Positions 1 through 10,639 of a stretch of DNA of 64,000 nt are shown in pieces. Origin of the DNA: Diplonema papillatum. Its lineage: Eukaryota; Euglenozoa; Diplonemea; Diplonemida; Diplonemidae. How positions within the stretch are numbered: the first letter of the stretch is position 1; every line of letters starts with the position of its first letter. The position numbers and the translations under genes were made by a program. The notes below the pieces were generated by a model. The model did no database searches, had not been told where the DNA came from, and was given only the letters and a program-made list of their open reading frames with translations. The DNA is taken from contig JAPJBO010000178.1 of NCBI GenBank assembly GCA_030068145.1, positions 186,001-250,000 on the forward strand. Direction: 5' to 3'.

Positions 1-299
1 CGCAGGAATACTGCAACCCATGAGCTACATTGCGGGGGAATGGAAGCCTTACCCTATGCTGTGCTCGAAAGCCGTCGTGTCTGCAGTTGGCTCGGACCTT
101 TTGATCCAACGACACGTTCCAACTTCTCTCGAGTCAATAAAGCGGACGGTGAAGGGGCCTTGTTTCTACGCTCTTTTTCTCAGGTTTCGTTCGTACTCTA
201 GTCAACAAACATCTACGACACATGCGGCCAGCTCACAGCTGGAGGCACGGTAGGGAAAGAAGAAGCGTACAACAGGGGGGGGGATTGGCTAGCCAGATT

Positions 300-600
300 G
301 TGTCGATAGTTCTGCCGGAGACAGTTGCGTCGCGGATTGAACCGCTGCGACTCGCGGCGCAGGTGATTGCCCTTCTTCATGGATTCGCTGTGATTACTGT
401 GACTCGATCGAGAGATATAGACTGAGATTATCTGGCGCGAACAGATGCTCCTTGAGGTCCCGTGGAGAAAGAAATAGTCACAAATTGTGGGTACGGAAAA
501 AAGCAGCAGCGGGCTACTCACACGAAGCTGAGTGAGCCCGTCCACCCCTATTTCCTGCAACTGCATCGAATTGCCTGCTGGTTGTTCGCCTGCTTCGTCA
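300..600 (-). pseudogene. Most decayed copy of the coiled-coil gene 3' end
   Basis: On the minus strand this stretch aligns by eye with the 3' ends of the copies at 1017-1690 and 1698-2876. It shares the block around MTKQ (CTGCTTCGTCAT on plus), the GACTCGATCGAGAG block and the CCGGAG..CGCGGA..CCGCTGCGACTCGC block. No frame stays open across it, and the spacing between the shared blocks has changed. I read it as the oldest of three tandem copies of the last part of the gene. Confidence 0.55.
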
Positions 601-830
601 TTTATTTTTTTGTATAAGCACCTTCTTTGTAGGAAATACTTGAGAAGGCTGCCAGCTGCAAAAGATCAAAGGAGGTAAATGTGCTGTAGCCCACACGAAA
701 CACAGGTGAATCTGGATTCAGTGGCGGGCGTAAGCGTTCAACAAAAAAGACCCACTTTGTAGTTGTATTGTTTCTCCCCCTCGAGCCTCTTTCGAAGTCA
801 GCACAAGGCAGCCCCTCAAGTATTTTCGCC
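601..830 (-). mobile_element. SINE-2 family copy (inverted)
   Basis: This is the reverse complement of the copy at 10366-10595. The T-rich start followed by GTATAAGCACC corresponds to the A-rich 3' tail of the plus-oriented copies. The conserved blocks GGGCTACAGCACATTTACC and TTTCCTACAAAGCAGGTGC are present. It lies just beside the decayed gene copy at 300-600. Confidence 0.6.
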
Positions 831-1016
831 GATACCTTAATAAATTACCGCTCGAAAACCAGGGTATTTGGGGTCGTAACACCCGTAAATGCAGTGTGAA
901 TCCAGCCAGTGTTTTCACGGGCGTCCACTGAATTTCGCACTGGACTTGCGAGTGTGCCACACCGCAAAAAGGACCGCACAGCTTAACTCCTCCGCCGTGT
1001 ACGGTATCACACATAT

Positions 1017-1690
1017 ATGGATATAATACTTCTTCCGGAGGCGATGGCATCGCGGAGCCGCTGCAACTCGCCCCCGCAGGTAGTTGCCCTCGCTCCTAGT
1101 CACCGAGATGTTGCGCCTCAGGTCGCGAGACTCGATCGAGAGGTTGCTCACCTGCTTCGTCATGCGTCACCCGAGTTCAGAGGGATGATGTTGTCGAGGG
1201 TCCGCAGGAGCAGCTTCCGCCCCGCCGCTGTAAGGCCCGTATCGCCCATGTGCGTCCTCACGAACATGTGTGGGCTGATGTGCGCCCGTTCGACTTCAGG
1301 GCTCCGCTGCTGCTGCTGCTGAAGCTGCTGTGCCGACTCATCGCGGACTGCATGTCCGGATGTGACAGCAACGCCTCGACGGGGGCATCTCCGTCTCCAC
1401 CTGCGACCTCTGCGACAAGTGCACGGAGGCAGGCGCCGGGTCGTCCCGGTACGCCTCCATCTCCAGCTCCGAGAACTCGACGACTTCTTCGCAGTCGCGG
1501 CAGATGCCCTTGTACAGGGAGCGCTCGGCGTGCGCCTCCTTGATCCCTTGCCGCAGCTGCCGGCGCTTTGCAGCCTCGTCATCTCTCCTGCACCCAGTTG
1601 GGACCGCGAGGGATGGCTTCGAGTGGCCGTCGAGTTGCTGGCCCTTGGCGAGGACGTACGGCTGGATCGCGCAGTTCAACTCCGCACCCG
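1017..1690 (-). pseudogene. Second tandem copy of coiled-coil gene 3' part, frameshifted
   Basis: It begins on the minus strand at the equivalent of AIQPYVLAKG and follows the last exon of the intact copy down to the NLSIESRDL and NEGNYLRG-like blocks. The matching peptides fall in three different frames, so at least two frameshifts are present, and a CAG/CTG microsatellite has grown near 1308-1323. It starts directly after the TAA of the upstream copy, so this is a tandem partial duplication of about 0.65 kb. A functional product is unlikely. Confidence 0.7.
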
Positions 1691-1697
1691 TGCCGGA

Positions 1698-2876
1698 TTA
1701 CACGATGCTTCTTCCGGAGGCGATTGCATCGCGGAGCCGCTGCAACTCGCCCCGCAGGTAGTTGCCCTCGTTTCTGGTCACCGAGATGTTGCGCTTCAGG
1801 TCGCGAGACTCGATCGAAAGGTTGTTCACCTGCTTCGTCATGGCAACCGCGGCCGAGTTGAGGGGGATGATGTTGTCGAGGGTCCGCAGGAGCAGCTTCC
1901 GCTCTGCCGCGGTGAGGCCCGTGTCGCACATGTGCGTCTTCACGAACGGGCTGATGTGCGCTCCGTTGGACTTCAGGGCTCCGCTGCTGCTGCTGCTGTG
2001 CCGACTCATCGCGGACTGCACGTCCGGATGGGACAGCAACGCCTCGACGGGGGCGTCTCCGTCTCCACCTGCAGACCTCTGCGACGAGTGCATAGAGGCC
2101 GGCGCCGGGTCTTCTCGGTACGCCTGAATCTTCAGCTCCGAGAACTCGACGACTTCGTCGCAGTCGCGGCAGATGCCCTTGTACAGGGCGCGCTCGGCGT
2201 GCGCCTCCTTGATCCCTTGCCGCAGCCGCCGGCGCTCCGCAGCCTCGTCATCTCTGCTGTTCACCCAGCTGTTTAGGGCCGCGAGGGACGGCTCCGTGTC
2301 GCCGTCGAGTTGCTGGCCCTTGGCGAGGACGTACGGCTGGATCGCCACCAGCAGCATGTCGATGTTCGGGGCGAGCTCCCGCAAGACGTCGGTGAACGAG
2401 CGGAAGGCGTGTGCGTGCGGGGGGTGTGAGCTGGGGTCGAGGGTGCCGAAGGTAGGCGGGTTGTCCTTCACGGCCTCCAGCGGCCGCTCGTCGGCCGCCG
2501 TCAGGCTCGACAGCAGCACCGGGCACCGGCGGCGCATCCACCGCATGGCGGGCGTGGCACCCGCCACCCTCTCGCGGGCGAGTGAGTACTCTTCGTCGTA
2601 GTCCGCCGCCATCTGCTTCAGCTTCGGCAGCTCTTCCCGAGCCTGCGCCAGGCGATCCATCGCCTCGTTCACCTCGTGTCGTAGGTCGGTCACGCCGGCT
2701 TTGAAGTTATCGTGGACCACGCCGTAGTCCTTCGACACGTCGGTTCTCGCCCGTTCCGACAGAAGCCGACGGCGGTGCGCTTCTTCGAGCAGGTGCTCGA
2801 GCCGCTTCTTTTCAAGCGACGCTTCTTCGATCGCCAGCCACGTGTCTTCGATCTTCTGGTGCGCATCTTCGACTTC
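1698..2876 (-). CDS. Coiled-coil protein, terminal exon (392 codons)
   Basis: This is the last exon of a multi-exon gene of unknown function. The exon starts at an acceptor with a pyrimidine-rich tract (TTTTTCTCGTTCCCGGCTCGCAG) and opens EVEDAHQKIEDTWLAIEE. Residues 1-100 form a heptad-like, Glu/Arg/Leu-rich coiled coil. The middle is Pro/Ser-containing linker, with CxxC (GICRDC) near residue 245. The end is a second helical stretch finishing RLRDAIASGRSIV and TAA. An ATG lies just upstream (2912), but the splice acceptor and the phase-0 fit with the exon at 9548-9763 argue that the exon starts at 2876. Its 3' half is copied at 1017-1690 and 300-600, and its 5' part at 8417-8850. No catalytic motif is recognised; a structural or scaffold role is only inference. 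Confidence 0.65.
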   Translation of the reverse strand, partial: EVEDAHQKIEDTWLAIEEASLEKKRLEHLLEEAHRRRLLSERARTDVSKDYGVVHDNFKAGVTDLRHEVNEAMDRLAQAREELPKLKQMAADYDEEYSLARERVAGATPAMRWMRRRCPVLLSSLTAADERPLEAVKDNPPTFGTLDPSSHPPHAHAFRSFTDVLRELAPNIDMLLVAIQPYVLAKGQQLDGDTEPSLAALNSWVNSRDDEAAERRRLRQGIKEAHAERALYKGICRDCDEVVEFSELKIQAYREDPAPASMHSSQRSAGGDGDAPVEALLSHPDVQSAMSRHSSSSSGALKSNGAHISPFVKTHMCDTGLTAAERKLLLRTLDNIIPLNSAAVAMTKQVNNLSIESRDLKRNISVTRNEGNYLRGELQRLRDAIASGRSIV

Positions 2877-3180
2877 CTGCGAGCCGGGAACGAGAAAAAG
2901 TGATCGCGTGGCCATGGGGGTTGAGGGGTTGCCAGTGTTCAGAACCCATAGTAGTCGAAGTGCTAAAGGGAAACGAGTGCGGGGGAAGCAGTTCAACACG
3001 GGGGTTATTCCGCGCCCCATCAAAGCGCCAGGAACTCAATGCGGTAATTCTTGTAGTACTTCCTCACAGTTCTAGGACGATCCAGAGGTTTCTCGGAAGA
3101 ACTGTGAAACGGGGTTTTGCCTAGAGAGTGTCTGCAGATGCTTTGAGCTATATGGTACGATGCCAAAAGGGGGGGGGGGG

Positions 3181-3513
3181 TTGCAAGAACGTGCTTGGAA
3201 TGGGTATGTGCTCAACACCGCACTGGTCCCGTCTGCGCCGTGTTTCGGTCCTTCAAGCCACGGACACATAAGGCGGACCATCATCAGCGTGGAACCTGAG
3301 TGCTTGCAGACAGGACTGCGGTGTGAGTCTGGTTTGTCAGGCGGCTGTTCGTAGCTCGTCACAGCCAGGACCACCCGTGCTACTAGAGCACAGGCGAATC
3401 CGTCACGGGGAGAAAGCCCCTACAACATTGTCTGAGCAATCAGTTAAAAAACTCAGGGCACTCGCCCTGATTGTGACTGCGACTCGCTAGGCAGCACTGA
3501 CTTGTCTTCTTTT
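3181..3513 (+). mobile_element. G-run element (GRE), full-length copy
   Basis: This member of a ~320-bp dispersed family starts TTGCAAGAACGTGCTTGG and ends near GACTCGCTAGGCAGCACTG plus a CTT-rich tail. It is flanked on both sides by CAAAAG followed by a long G run (3163-3180 and 3514-3542), which looks like a target-site duplication at a G tract. Near the 3' end it has a CAGGGC-ACTC-GCCCTG hairpin. No coding capacity is seen. Other copies are at 21.3, 26.8, 29.6, 50.8 and 57.8 kb. Confidence 0.7.
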
Positions 3514-3518
3514 CAAAA

Positions 3519-3542
3519 GGGGGGGGGGGGGGGGGGGGGGGG
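3519..3542 (+). repeat. 24-nt G homopolymer
   Basis: This uninterrupted run of G is part of the right flanking duplication of the G-run element. Similar runs occur at 3169-3180, 6786-6803 and 39822-39854. Confidence 0.9.
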
Positions 3543-3599
3543 CTTGTTAAGGATCAGCCACTTTGGCCGGATGGCCGGATAAACCAGACCCCCGGGGGG

Positions 3600-6500
3600 G
3601 GGGTGTGGGGGTGTTTTATTTCTGGAAGGGTTCGGTTTTGGGGTCGGTTTCGGGTTCGGTTTCCAAATCTAATTCTGGAAGGTTCGGTTTTTCGGTTTTG
3701 GGGTCGGTTTTGGGTTCGGTTTTCAGATTTAATTCTGGAAGGTTCGGTTTTGGGGTCGGTTTCGGGTTCGGTTTTCAGATTTAATTCTGGAAGGTTCGGT
3801 TTTGGGGTCGGTTTCGGGGTCGGTTTTGGGTTCAGTTTTCAGATTTAATTCTGGAAGGTTCGGTTTCGGGGTCGGTTTTCGGTTCGGTTTTGGGTCCAAA
3901 ATTTGGGTCCAAATTTTTGGTCAAAAAGTTTGGTCGAAAATTTTTGGTCAAAATTTTTAGTCGAAATTTTTTGGTCAAAAATTTTTGGTCAAAAATTTTA
4001 GTCGAAAGTTTTTGGTCAAAAATTTTTGGTCAAAATTTTTGGTCAAAATTTTTTGGTCAAAATTTTTAGTCGAAAATTTTTGGTCGAAAATTTTCGGTCA
4101 AAAATTTTAGCGTGTAGTGCAAGGTGAACACGAAACTGAACCTTTGACCCAAATGCCTGCCCATTCTTGTTTGACTTCATCACACCGTTTTCATGAACAC
4201 CTCCTTTCCTTGTTGTATTGGATATGACCGGGAACGCATTGCCAGTTTTCGCAGTTTTTTTGCGACTACCAATTTCTGCTTCCCTGGAGACAGTATTTGT
4301 TACAGCTAAAAAGAACGTTGTTGGCAGCGGTTTAACCAGAACCCAGGTGTGTAGGTTAAATCGCACAAACAACAAGTGAAGTTAACCGTGTCTCCATCCA
4401 TCAAGAGCTGCGCCGCAACCATTCTTCGAACCTTTCACTTGGAACGTGTAGTGCAAGGTGAACATCACGAACCCGAACCTGAAACGTTGCGCGCCCCCCT
4501 AGCAAACTAAAACTGGCTGCATGTACGGATCAGTCAGTTACCTGGCTCAGTACACAACTTTAGAACGAAGGCGCAACCATTGAGAAGCAATTCTCCATCG
4601 TCAACTTATGTGCTGAGGTACCTGGCTTTAGAAAACCCGCCAGATGACATCAAACCTACTCCAGAGCTGAACAGAGCAAACTGAAAATTAGTTTTGTACT
4701 TTCTTCTAGCTTTCATTCGATACGTTTTGCAATAGTCCCGCAAATACACACAGCAGATCAAAGAAAGGGGGGCAAGGTGGAAAATGCAGATCAAACGGGA
4801 GTAGAATGTGCACACGCTTATCCGACTCTTGACTTACTATGCCGTGTTCTGAAAGCTGTCGAGGGGCCCCTCCATAGGTTCTCGCATGATTCGTTCGCCT
4901 TTGTAACACTATCCGTTTGTAGTACGCTTCGCAATTGTGTTCTTGCACTCTAGCCGAATGGCGGGTGGCGGAATTCCGCGCTCGGGCGCAAGACACAATT
5001 ATGCTGCTTTTGCAGTGCAAGCCGAACCCGGTTCGCGACTTCGGTTGCGGTAAAGTGTTACAAGGTCTTCGGCTTTCAGATCCGGATACGCGTATGCAAC
5101 AGATAGTTAGAGATACCCGTGTGCAGCATTCGAAAGAGTTTGCGTATCTGGAGTCTTTTTTTGGGGGGGGGAAACCCTTTTGACCCGATATTTTAGTGTT
5201 ATTTTTTGAGAAGATTTTCGAAACATCCCGAAGATATTCGTCGTCGTCGAATCCTGATATTCGTCCAGCATAGTTGTCGTCCAGGTTACTGACCGTGAGA
5301 AGGGGTTCCAAGTACATGCTGTCAATTCTGTCTGAGTGCGCGACGCAGTTTACTGATAGCCACCGCGTGCCTTCTGTGCCAGGGGTCGGATACGTTTACT
5401 TGCTGACCGGTGCTAACGTTGTAGAAGGCCCACCTATCAGCCTGAGTTCAGCTCCACAAGGTTCGTTTCGTTAAGGCAACTCATGATCACTTCGGTGTGA
5501 GGGATTAGTCCTGTTAGAAACTACGTGTGGGCGCCTGCTCCGTTGCGTGGTCTTCTCTCCGTACAGCGTTCCACGTCTGGAAGGTCCTTGCGTTCAGTTC
5601 GCGCTTCCTGTGGGCACAAAGACAGTTGATGACTTCAGGAAGGAATCAGCCATTCTTGCGTGATGTAATGTGGAGCTGCAGATTCCGTCTGTTGCCACCT
5701 TGCCTTGGGTTGGTCGTCGTCGAATCCTGATATTCGTCCAGCATAGTTGTCGTCCAGGTTACTGACCGTGAGAAGGGGTTCCAAGTACATGCTGTCAATT
5801 CTGTCTGAGTGCGCGACGCAGTTTACTGATAGCCACCGCGTGCCTTCTGTGCCAGGGGTCGGATACGTTTACTTGCTGACCGGTGCTAACGTTGTAGAAG
5901 GCCCACCTATCAGCCTGAGTTCAGCTCCACAAGGTTCGTTTCGTAAGGCAACTCATGATCACTTCGGTGTGAGGGATTAGTCCTGTTAGAAACTACGTGT
6001 GGGCGCCTGCTCCGTTGCGTGGTCTTCTCTCCGTACAGCGTTCCACGTCTGGAAGGTCCTTGCGTTCAGTTCGCGCTTCCTGTGGGCACAAAGACAGTTG
6101 ATGACTTCAGGAAGGAATCAGCCATTCTTGCGTGATGTAATGTGGAGCTGCAGATTCCGTCTGTTGCCACCTTGCCTTGGGTTGTTAGCCCACCGTCCTC
6201 CCCGGTTCTGGGTTCGGTTCCGAGTTCGGTCTATCGGGTTCGGTTCCGAGTCCGGTTTCCTATCGGGCATTGGTTCGGTTCTGGGTTCGGTCCATCAGGC
6301 ACTGGTTCGGTTTCGTGGGTCGGCTTCCCGGTTCGGTTTCGGTTCAGTTTCGGGTTCGGTTTTGGGTTCGGTTTCCAAAACTAATTCTGGATGGTTCGGT
6401 TTCGGGTTCGGTTTTGGGTTCGGTTTCCAAAACTCATTCTGGAAGGTTCGGTTTCGGGTTCGGTTCGGTTTGAAGGTTCGGTTTCGGGTTCGGTTCGGTT

Positions 6501-6780
6501 TTGGGTTCGGTTTCCAAAACTAATTCTGGATGGTTCGGTTTTGGGTTCGGTTTCCAAATCTAATTCTGAAAGGTTCGGTTTCGGGTTCGGTTTTGGGTTC
6601 GGTTTCCAAATCTAATTCTGGAAGGTTCGGTTTTGGGTTCGGTTTTGGGGTCGGTTTTGGGGTCGGTTTCCAAATCTAATTATGGAAGGTTCGGTTTTGG
6701 GTTCGGTTTTGGGGTCGGTTTCAAAACCGAACCCGAAACCGACCCCAAAACCGAACCCTTCCAGAAATAAAACACCCCGA
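3600..6780 (+). mobile_element. FG composite element, copy 1
   Basis: The unit is unique-looking DNA flanked by degenerate short repeats. At 3616-3890 and 6190-6770 lie GGTTCGGTTTTGGG-type repeats, which translate as runs of GSV/FGFG. At 3890-4105 lie AT-rich GGTCAAAATTTTT repeats. The inner part (about 4500-6190) recurs inverted at 61715-62790 with the same two kinds of flanking repeat. Near 6720 the minisatellite switches strand (GGTCGGTTTC then AAAACCGAACC), forming a palindrome. Open frames exist on both strands (for example 4706-5317 minus) but resemble nothing I know. The transposition mechanism is unknown. Confidence 0.55.
5242..6186 (+). repeat. Tandem duplication, 2 x ~473 bp
   Basis: 5242-5714 and 5715-6186 are almost identical; the second copy lacks one T near 5943. 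The repeat lies inside FG composite element copy 1. The inverted copy at 61.7-62.2 kb has only one unit, so the duplication happened in this copy. Each unit holds two short open frames with no recognised product. Confidence 0.9.
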
Positions 6781-6784
6781 CCCG

Positions 6785-8383
6785 GGGGGGGGGGGGGGGG
6801 GGGTTGGGCGGAAAAATCCCCGCATAGTTCACCAGGGTCTGACGGGTACTGAGGCCCCATACCCTTCCTAAAACATCATTCTGCGTTCAAATACGCCCTC
6901 AGAAGCCTCCGGAGAGCCTTCTATGATGTCCCAAATGCGATTTTGTGGGTTTTTAGGGGGTCCCCCCGCCTGTTGGCCGTAAACCGCCATAGTAGACACA
7001 TATGCAACCTGAAGCTGGGTCGCTTCTCTGTGCAAGATCCCAGCCCAAACACACGTTTTCGGCGTTCTCTAGCACTCTCCAGGTGCATTCGACCCTCGGG
7101 CTTCGTGGTTTCTTTCACTCACAGGTGTTCCGGGACGTGCAAAGATAAGGAGAATGGCCCCCTGCATTGGGGACAGACCGAACTACGCCCTGCCTGTCTA
7201 TACAGGCTTTGGGGTCAAATTGCACCGGCTTTGGCGCCACATCCACCGTTTCGGCCACATCCACCGTTTCGGGCTTCGTTTGTGCTGCTTTGGGGTCCAT
7301 TAAGAACTCTGGTCTGATTTGCGGGACGCTTTCCTCGGTTTTGGCGCCCACTTTCACTGTTCTAAGGCCTGTTCAGGCTTCTACCTGCATCATGTTATGC
7401 TATTCTGGTGATTCTGCAAGGCTTGGTGAACGAAGTAGGACAAGCGTTAAGTAACAGGCGATCATCAGCCGTTCTCAAGCGGTTGACTACGACGCGTTCA
7501 CTTCATGATTTTGAAGCAGGCTTCACCGCTTTCAGGGCAGGCTTTCAGAGCTTTCCTGGCAATGTCTTCCCTTCTGGCATCTTTCTCACCCATGGCTGCA
7601 AAGTGCTTCTCGCTGGATGACTTTGCACAGGCGGCACATGACCCGAGGGATGTGTGGCAAGCTCCTGTGCAGTGAGCTTGGTCAGACAAACTGTGTGGCG
7701 CACACACCCGCCATGGTCGGCAGTATCACCTGGGCCAGTTTGAGTCCTGTTCCGAGACCCGCTCACGGTGAAGTGGCGCCTACTGGGTCGCTTCCTCTCC
7801 AGCTTCGGCGCAAAGTCTTCACCACTGGATGCACTTTGAACGGTGAAAGTGGGCACCAAAACCGAGCAAAGCGTCCCGCAAATCAGACCAGAGTTCTTAG
7901 TGGATCCCAAAGCAGCACAAACGAGACCAAAACGGTGCACATGGCGCCAAGGCGGCGCAATTCGACCCCAAAGCCTGTATAGACAGGCAGGGCGTGGTAC
8001 GGTCTGTAGGGTCCATTCGCCTTGTTTTTGCACACCCCGGAACACCTGTAAGCGAGATAATTTATGAAGTCCGAGGGTCGAATGCACCTGGAGAATGATA
8101 GAGAACGCCGAAAACGTGTGTTTAGGCCGAGATTTTGCTCCGAGGAGCGACCCAGCATCAGGTTGCATATGTGTCTTCTATGGCGGTTTACGGCCAGCAG
8201 ACGGGGGGACCCCCTAAAAACCCACAAAATCGCATTTGGGACATCATCGAAGGCTCTCCGGAGGCTTCTGAGGGCGTATTTGAACGCAGAATGATGTTTT
8301 AGGAAGGGTATGGGGCCTCAGTACCCGTCAGACCCTGGTGAACTATGCGGGGATTTTTCCGCCCAAACCCCCCCCCCCCCCTT
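6785..8383. mobile_element. Foldback element with ~0.55-kb inverted arms
   Basis: The left arm (about 6804-7372) reads outward from a G run into TTGGGCGGAAAAATCCCCGC. The right arm (about 7838-8370) is its reverse complement and ends GCGGGGATTTTTCCGCCCAA followed by a C run. The arms have diverged by scattered substitutions. The spacer (7373-7837) is single copy in this window and holds a possible exon. Very long terminal inverted repeats are typical of foldback-type DNA elements. No transposase is visible, and the G/C runs hide any target duplication. Confidence 0.75.
7498..7664 (-). CDS. Possible captured exon in foldback loop, Cys-rich
   Basis: On the minus strand a good acceptor (GCTCACTGCACAG) is followed by 167 nt of open frame ending TGA. 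The peptide has cysteines spaced CHTSLGSCAAC, then a Lys/Glu/Ala-rich helix-like stretch and ends GEACFKIMK. It sits wholly in the loop of the foldback element, so it may be a host exon carried by the element or part of the element's own gene. I do not recognise the family. The short length and lack of a partner exon limit confidence. Confidence 0.3.
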
Positions 8384-8416
8384 TTGGCATCGACTCATAT
8401 CCATGTCTAGGTTTTC

Positions 8417-8850
8417 TTCGGCAGCTCTTCCCGAGCCTGCGCCAGGCGGTCCATCGCTTCATTCACCTCGTGTCGTAGGTCGGTCACGCCGGCAAGTTAT
8501 CGTGGACCACGCCGTAATCCTTCGACACGTCGGTTCTCGTCCGTTCCGACAGAAGCCGGCGGCGGTGCGCTTCTTCGAGCAGGTGCTCGAGCCGCTTCTT
8601 TTCAAGCGACGCTTCTTCGATCGCCAGCCACCTGTCTTCGATGGTGCGCATCTTCGACTTCCCTGCGAGCCGGGAACGAGAGAAAGTGATCGCGTGGCCA
8701 TGGGGGTTGAGGGGTTGCCAGTGTTGAGAACCCTTAATTATAGTCGAAGTGCCATGGGGAAACGAGTGCGGGGAAAGCAGTTCAACGGGGTTATTCCACG
8801 CTCCATCAAAGCGACATCCAGGAACCCAACGCGGTAATTCTAGTACTTCG
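8417..8850 (-). pseudogene. Partial copy of coiled-coil gene last exon, in its own intron
   Basis: It matches 2616-3063, including the intron-exon junction: CGGCTCGCAG is followed here by an extra G. The reading frame is broken by that G, by a deletion in the AHQKIEDT block and by a 4-base loss after GVVHDN. The copy lies inside intron 2 of the proposed gene, on the same strand, so it could still be spliced as a cryptic exon. No intact product is expected. Confidence 0.75.
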
Positions 8851-9547
8851 CGGTGGGGACACCAAGTTAGTACCACAAGTGGTACAAGTACACGTGCCGC
8901 TATCATACGTTCTACGTAAACGCTTCATGGCGCGATCGTCTCGGTGGCAATGAACGCCCTGCTGCTCTAGGTCCGGTCATTTGGTCTGAGGGGCGGGATG
9001 TCGCATTACGCGAGGTAAGGGAAGGGGGACACTACAAAAAACGTGCTTGGGAAGAAGATGTCACACAGAAATGCAAAGAAAACTGGGGGGGAAAGGGCGC
9101 GTAAGACTCGGTACATAGACACACGAAACCTTGAGGGGCTGGCCATTTTACAGAGCCGCCAACAACATACAAGACTCAAGTCCCAACACTGCCAGTGGGA
9201 GATCTTCACAAAGGGAGGTGGGAAGCAGGGGGTGGAAACTGAATCGGGGCCGTCTGGTTTTTGGGTTTTATGTTTCCTGGGGGGGGTCGCTTGTCCAGGA
9301 CACGAGCGCTTGCAAGCTACGTTGTTTCTCTGGACGGATTGGAGCGGCAAACCTGTCGTTCGGATTATTATTAGTCTTCAAAGAAACAAGTTTCTTTTCC
9401 TGCTAAAAAAATTCGAAGCTCAGCCCAGGTTCTTTGGAAAGGTTTTAAGAAGGGGGGGTCCGGGGGGCTTGGCCTTCCGGCCGGTACGGCATTTTGCTGT
9501 GACCCTGTGTCTTCGGGAGCTCGCTGGGAAGGGAACGTTGCACACAC

Positions 9548-9763
9548 CTGGTCAGCCCTGCTCAGGTGGCGATTCATGACGATGGTGTCCTCGTCATACC
9601 GCACGCGCGCAGCGGCTTTGTCAGCGTCAAAGGAATCGATGCCTGCCTGGGCTTGGTCCCTCCTCCGGTATTCAGCCTCCGCTTGCTGGTTCAGGTCCCG
9701 CACCTGCTGTCTCAGCTTCTCCATCTCAACTGCACACGTCTCGGCGCAGCTCCGGTCCTTCGC
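9548..9763 (-). CDS. Coiled-coil protein, internal exon (72 codons)
   Basis: This minus-strand exon has the acceptor CACACACTCACTCAG before GCGAAGGAC and the donor GACCAG followed by GTGTGTGC. It is exactly 216 nt, phase 0 at both ends. The peptide (AKDRSCAETC ... NRHLSRADQ) is Glu/Gln/Arg-rich with coiled-coil character. Both neighbours, 20644-20891 upstream and 1698-2876 downstream, have phase-0 edges and the same composition, which supports one gene across TE-filled introns. The open frame extends past the donor into DNA that looks intronic. Confidence 0.55.
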
Positions 9764-9804
9764 CTGAGTGAGTGTGTGCATAAAATAGTCTATTATTAGA
9801 GTGC

Positions 9805-10365
9805 AGAAAGGACGTGCTCTCGGCTAATGGCCGGCGCGGGGTCGGCCTTTGGGCCGGTAGGCCCGGGTTCGAACCCCGCCCATGACATTTTCCCGGTCGA
9901 AGATTGTTTTCGAGGTTTGTTGCGTTTCGGGGTCCAATGTGCCCGAAATTTGCGTTTTTTGCAGAGTTTCTCAGTATCTCGCGGTATTTGGGTCACCACG
10001 GGAAACGGAGTCGGGGGGGGTCCGGGGGGGTCTCCCCCCCGGGTACTGGCACCGAACTTGCCGTCACAGGCTAAACTTGCTATCACACGCCGAACTCAGC
10101 ATCACCAGCTGCCCGAACTTTTCTTCGCCCGAACTCAGCCGCGCCCGAACTTTTCTTCGCCCCAACTTTGCTTCACCCGAACTTAGCTTCACCCGAACAT
10201 TGCTTCGCCCGAACTCAGCTGCGCCAACTTTGCTTCGCCCGAACTTTGGTTCACCAGAAATTTGCATCACCCAAACTTAGCTGCGCCCGAACTTTACTGT
10301 TTCCCGAACTTTAACAGCTGCCTCCAGTCTGGCCCGGTCACTCTGCCACCCGCATACCTTTTGGA
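9805..10365 (+). mobile_element. tRNA-derived SINE-3 composite
   Basis: The left end contains a perfect pol III box B (GGTTCGAACCC, 9866-9876). It is followed by the ~130-bp body shared with 13733-13910 and 20299-20470 (TCGAAGATTGTTTTCGAGG block). From about 10080 it becomes short direct repeats of CGCCCGAACTT-GCTTCACC type. It closes at 10330-10365 with an inverted SINE head (CACTCTGCCACCCGCATACC). A tRNA-like head at each end, facing each other, suggests two SINEs joined by repeat expansion. Confidence 0.6.
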
Positions 10366-10595
10366 AGAAATACTCGAGGGGCTGCCTTGTGCTCATTTCG
10401 AAGGAGGCTAGAGGGGGAGAAACGATACAACTACAAAGTAGGTCTTTTTTGTTGAACGCTTACGCCCGCCACTGAACCCAGATTCACCTGTGTTTCGTGT
10501 GGGCTACAGCACATTTACCTCCTTTGAACTTTCGCAACTGGCAGTCTCCTCACGCATTTCCTACAAAGCAGGTGCTTATACAAGAAAAAAAAATG
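10366..10595 (+). mobile_element. SINE-2 family copy, longest
   Basis: It starts near GAAATACTCGAGGGGCTGCC and ends GCAGGTGCTTATACAAG plus nine As, so the 3' tail is A-rich. It is the longest copy of a family also seen at 601, 51190, 56685, 57200 and 63480-63722. Its 5' half resembles 40830-40990 and 42220-42340. Confidence 0.6.
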
Positions 10596-10639
10596 CTAGC
10601 TCAGCGCTTTCCAAAAACAATACACTTTGTGCACCAAGA

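Noticed and set aside
3563..6615. GSV/FGFG-rich frames resembling low-complexity proteins
   Set aside because: They are translations of GGTTCGGTTTTGGG repeats, with similar frames on the other strand and no start or splice support.
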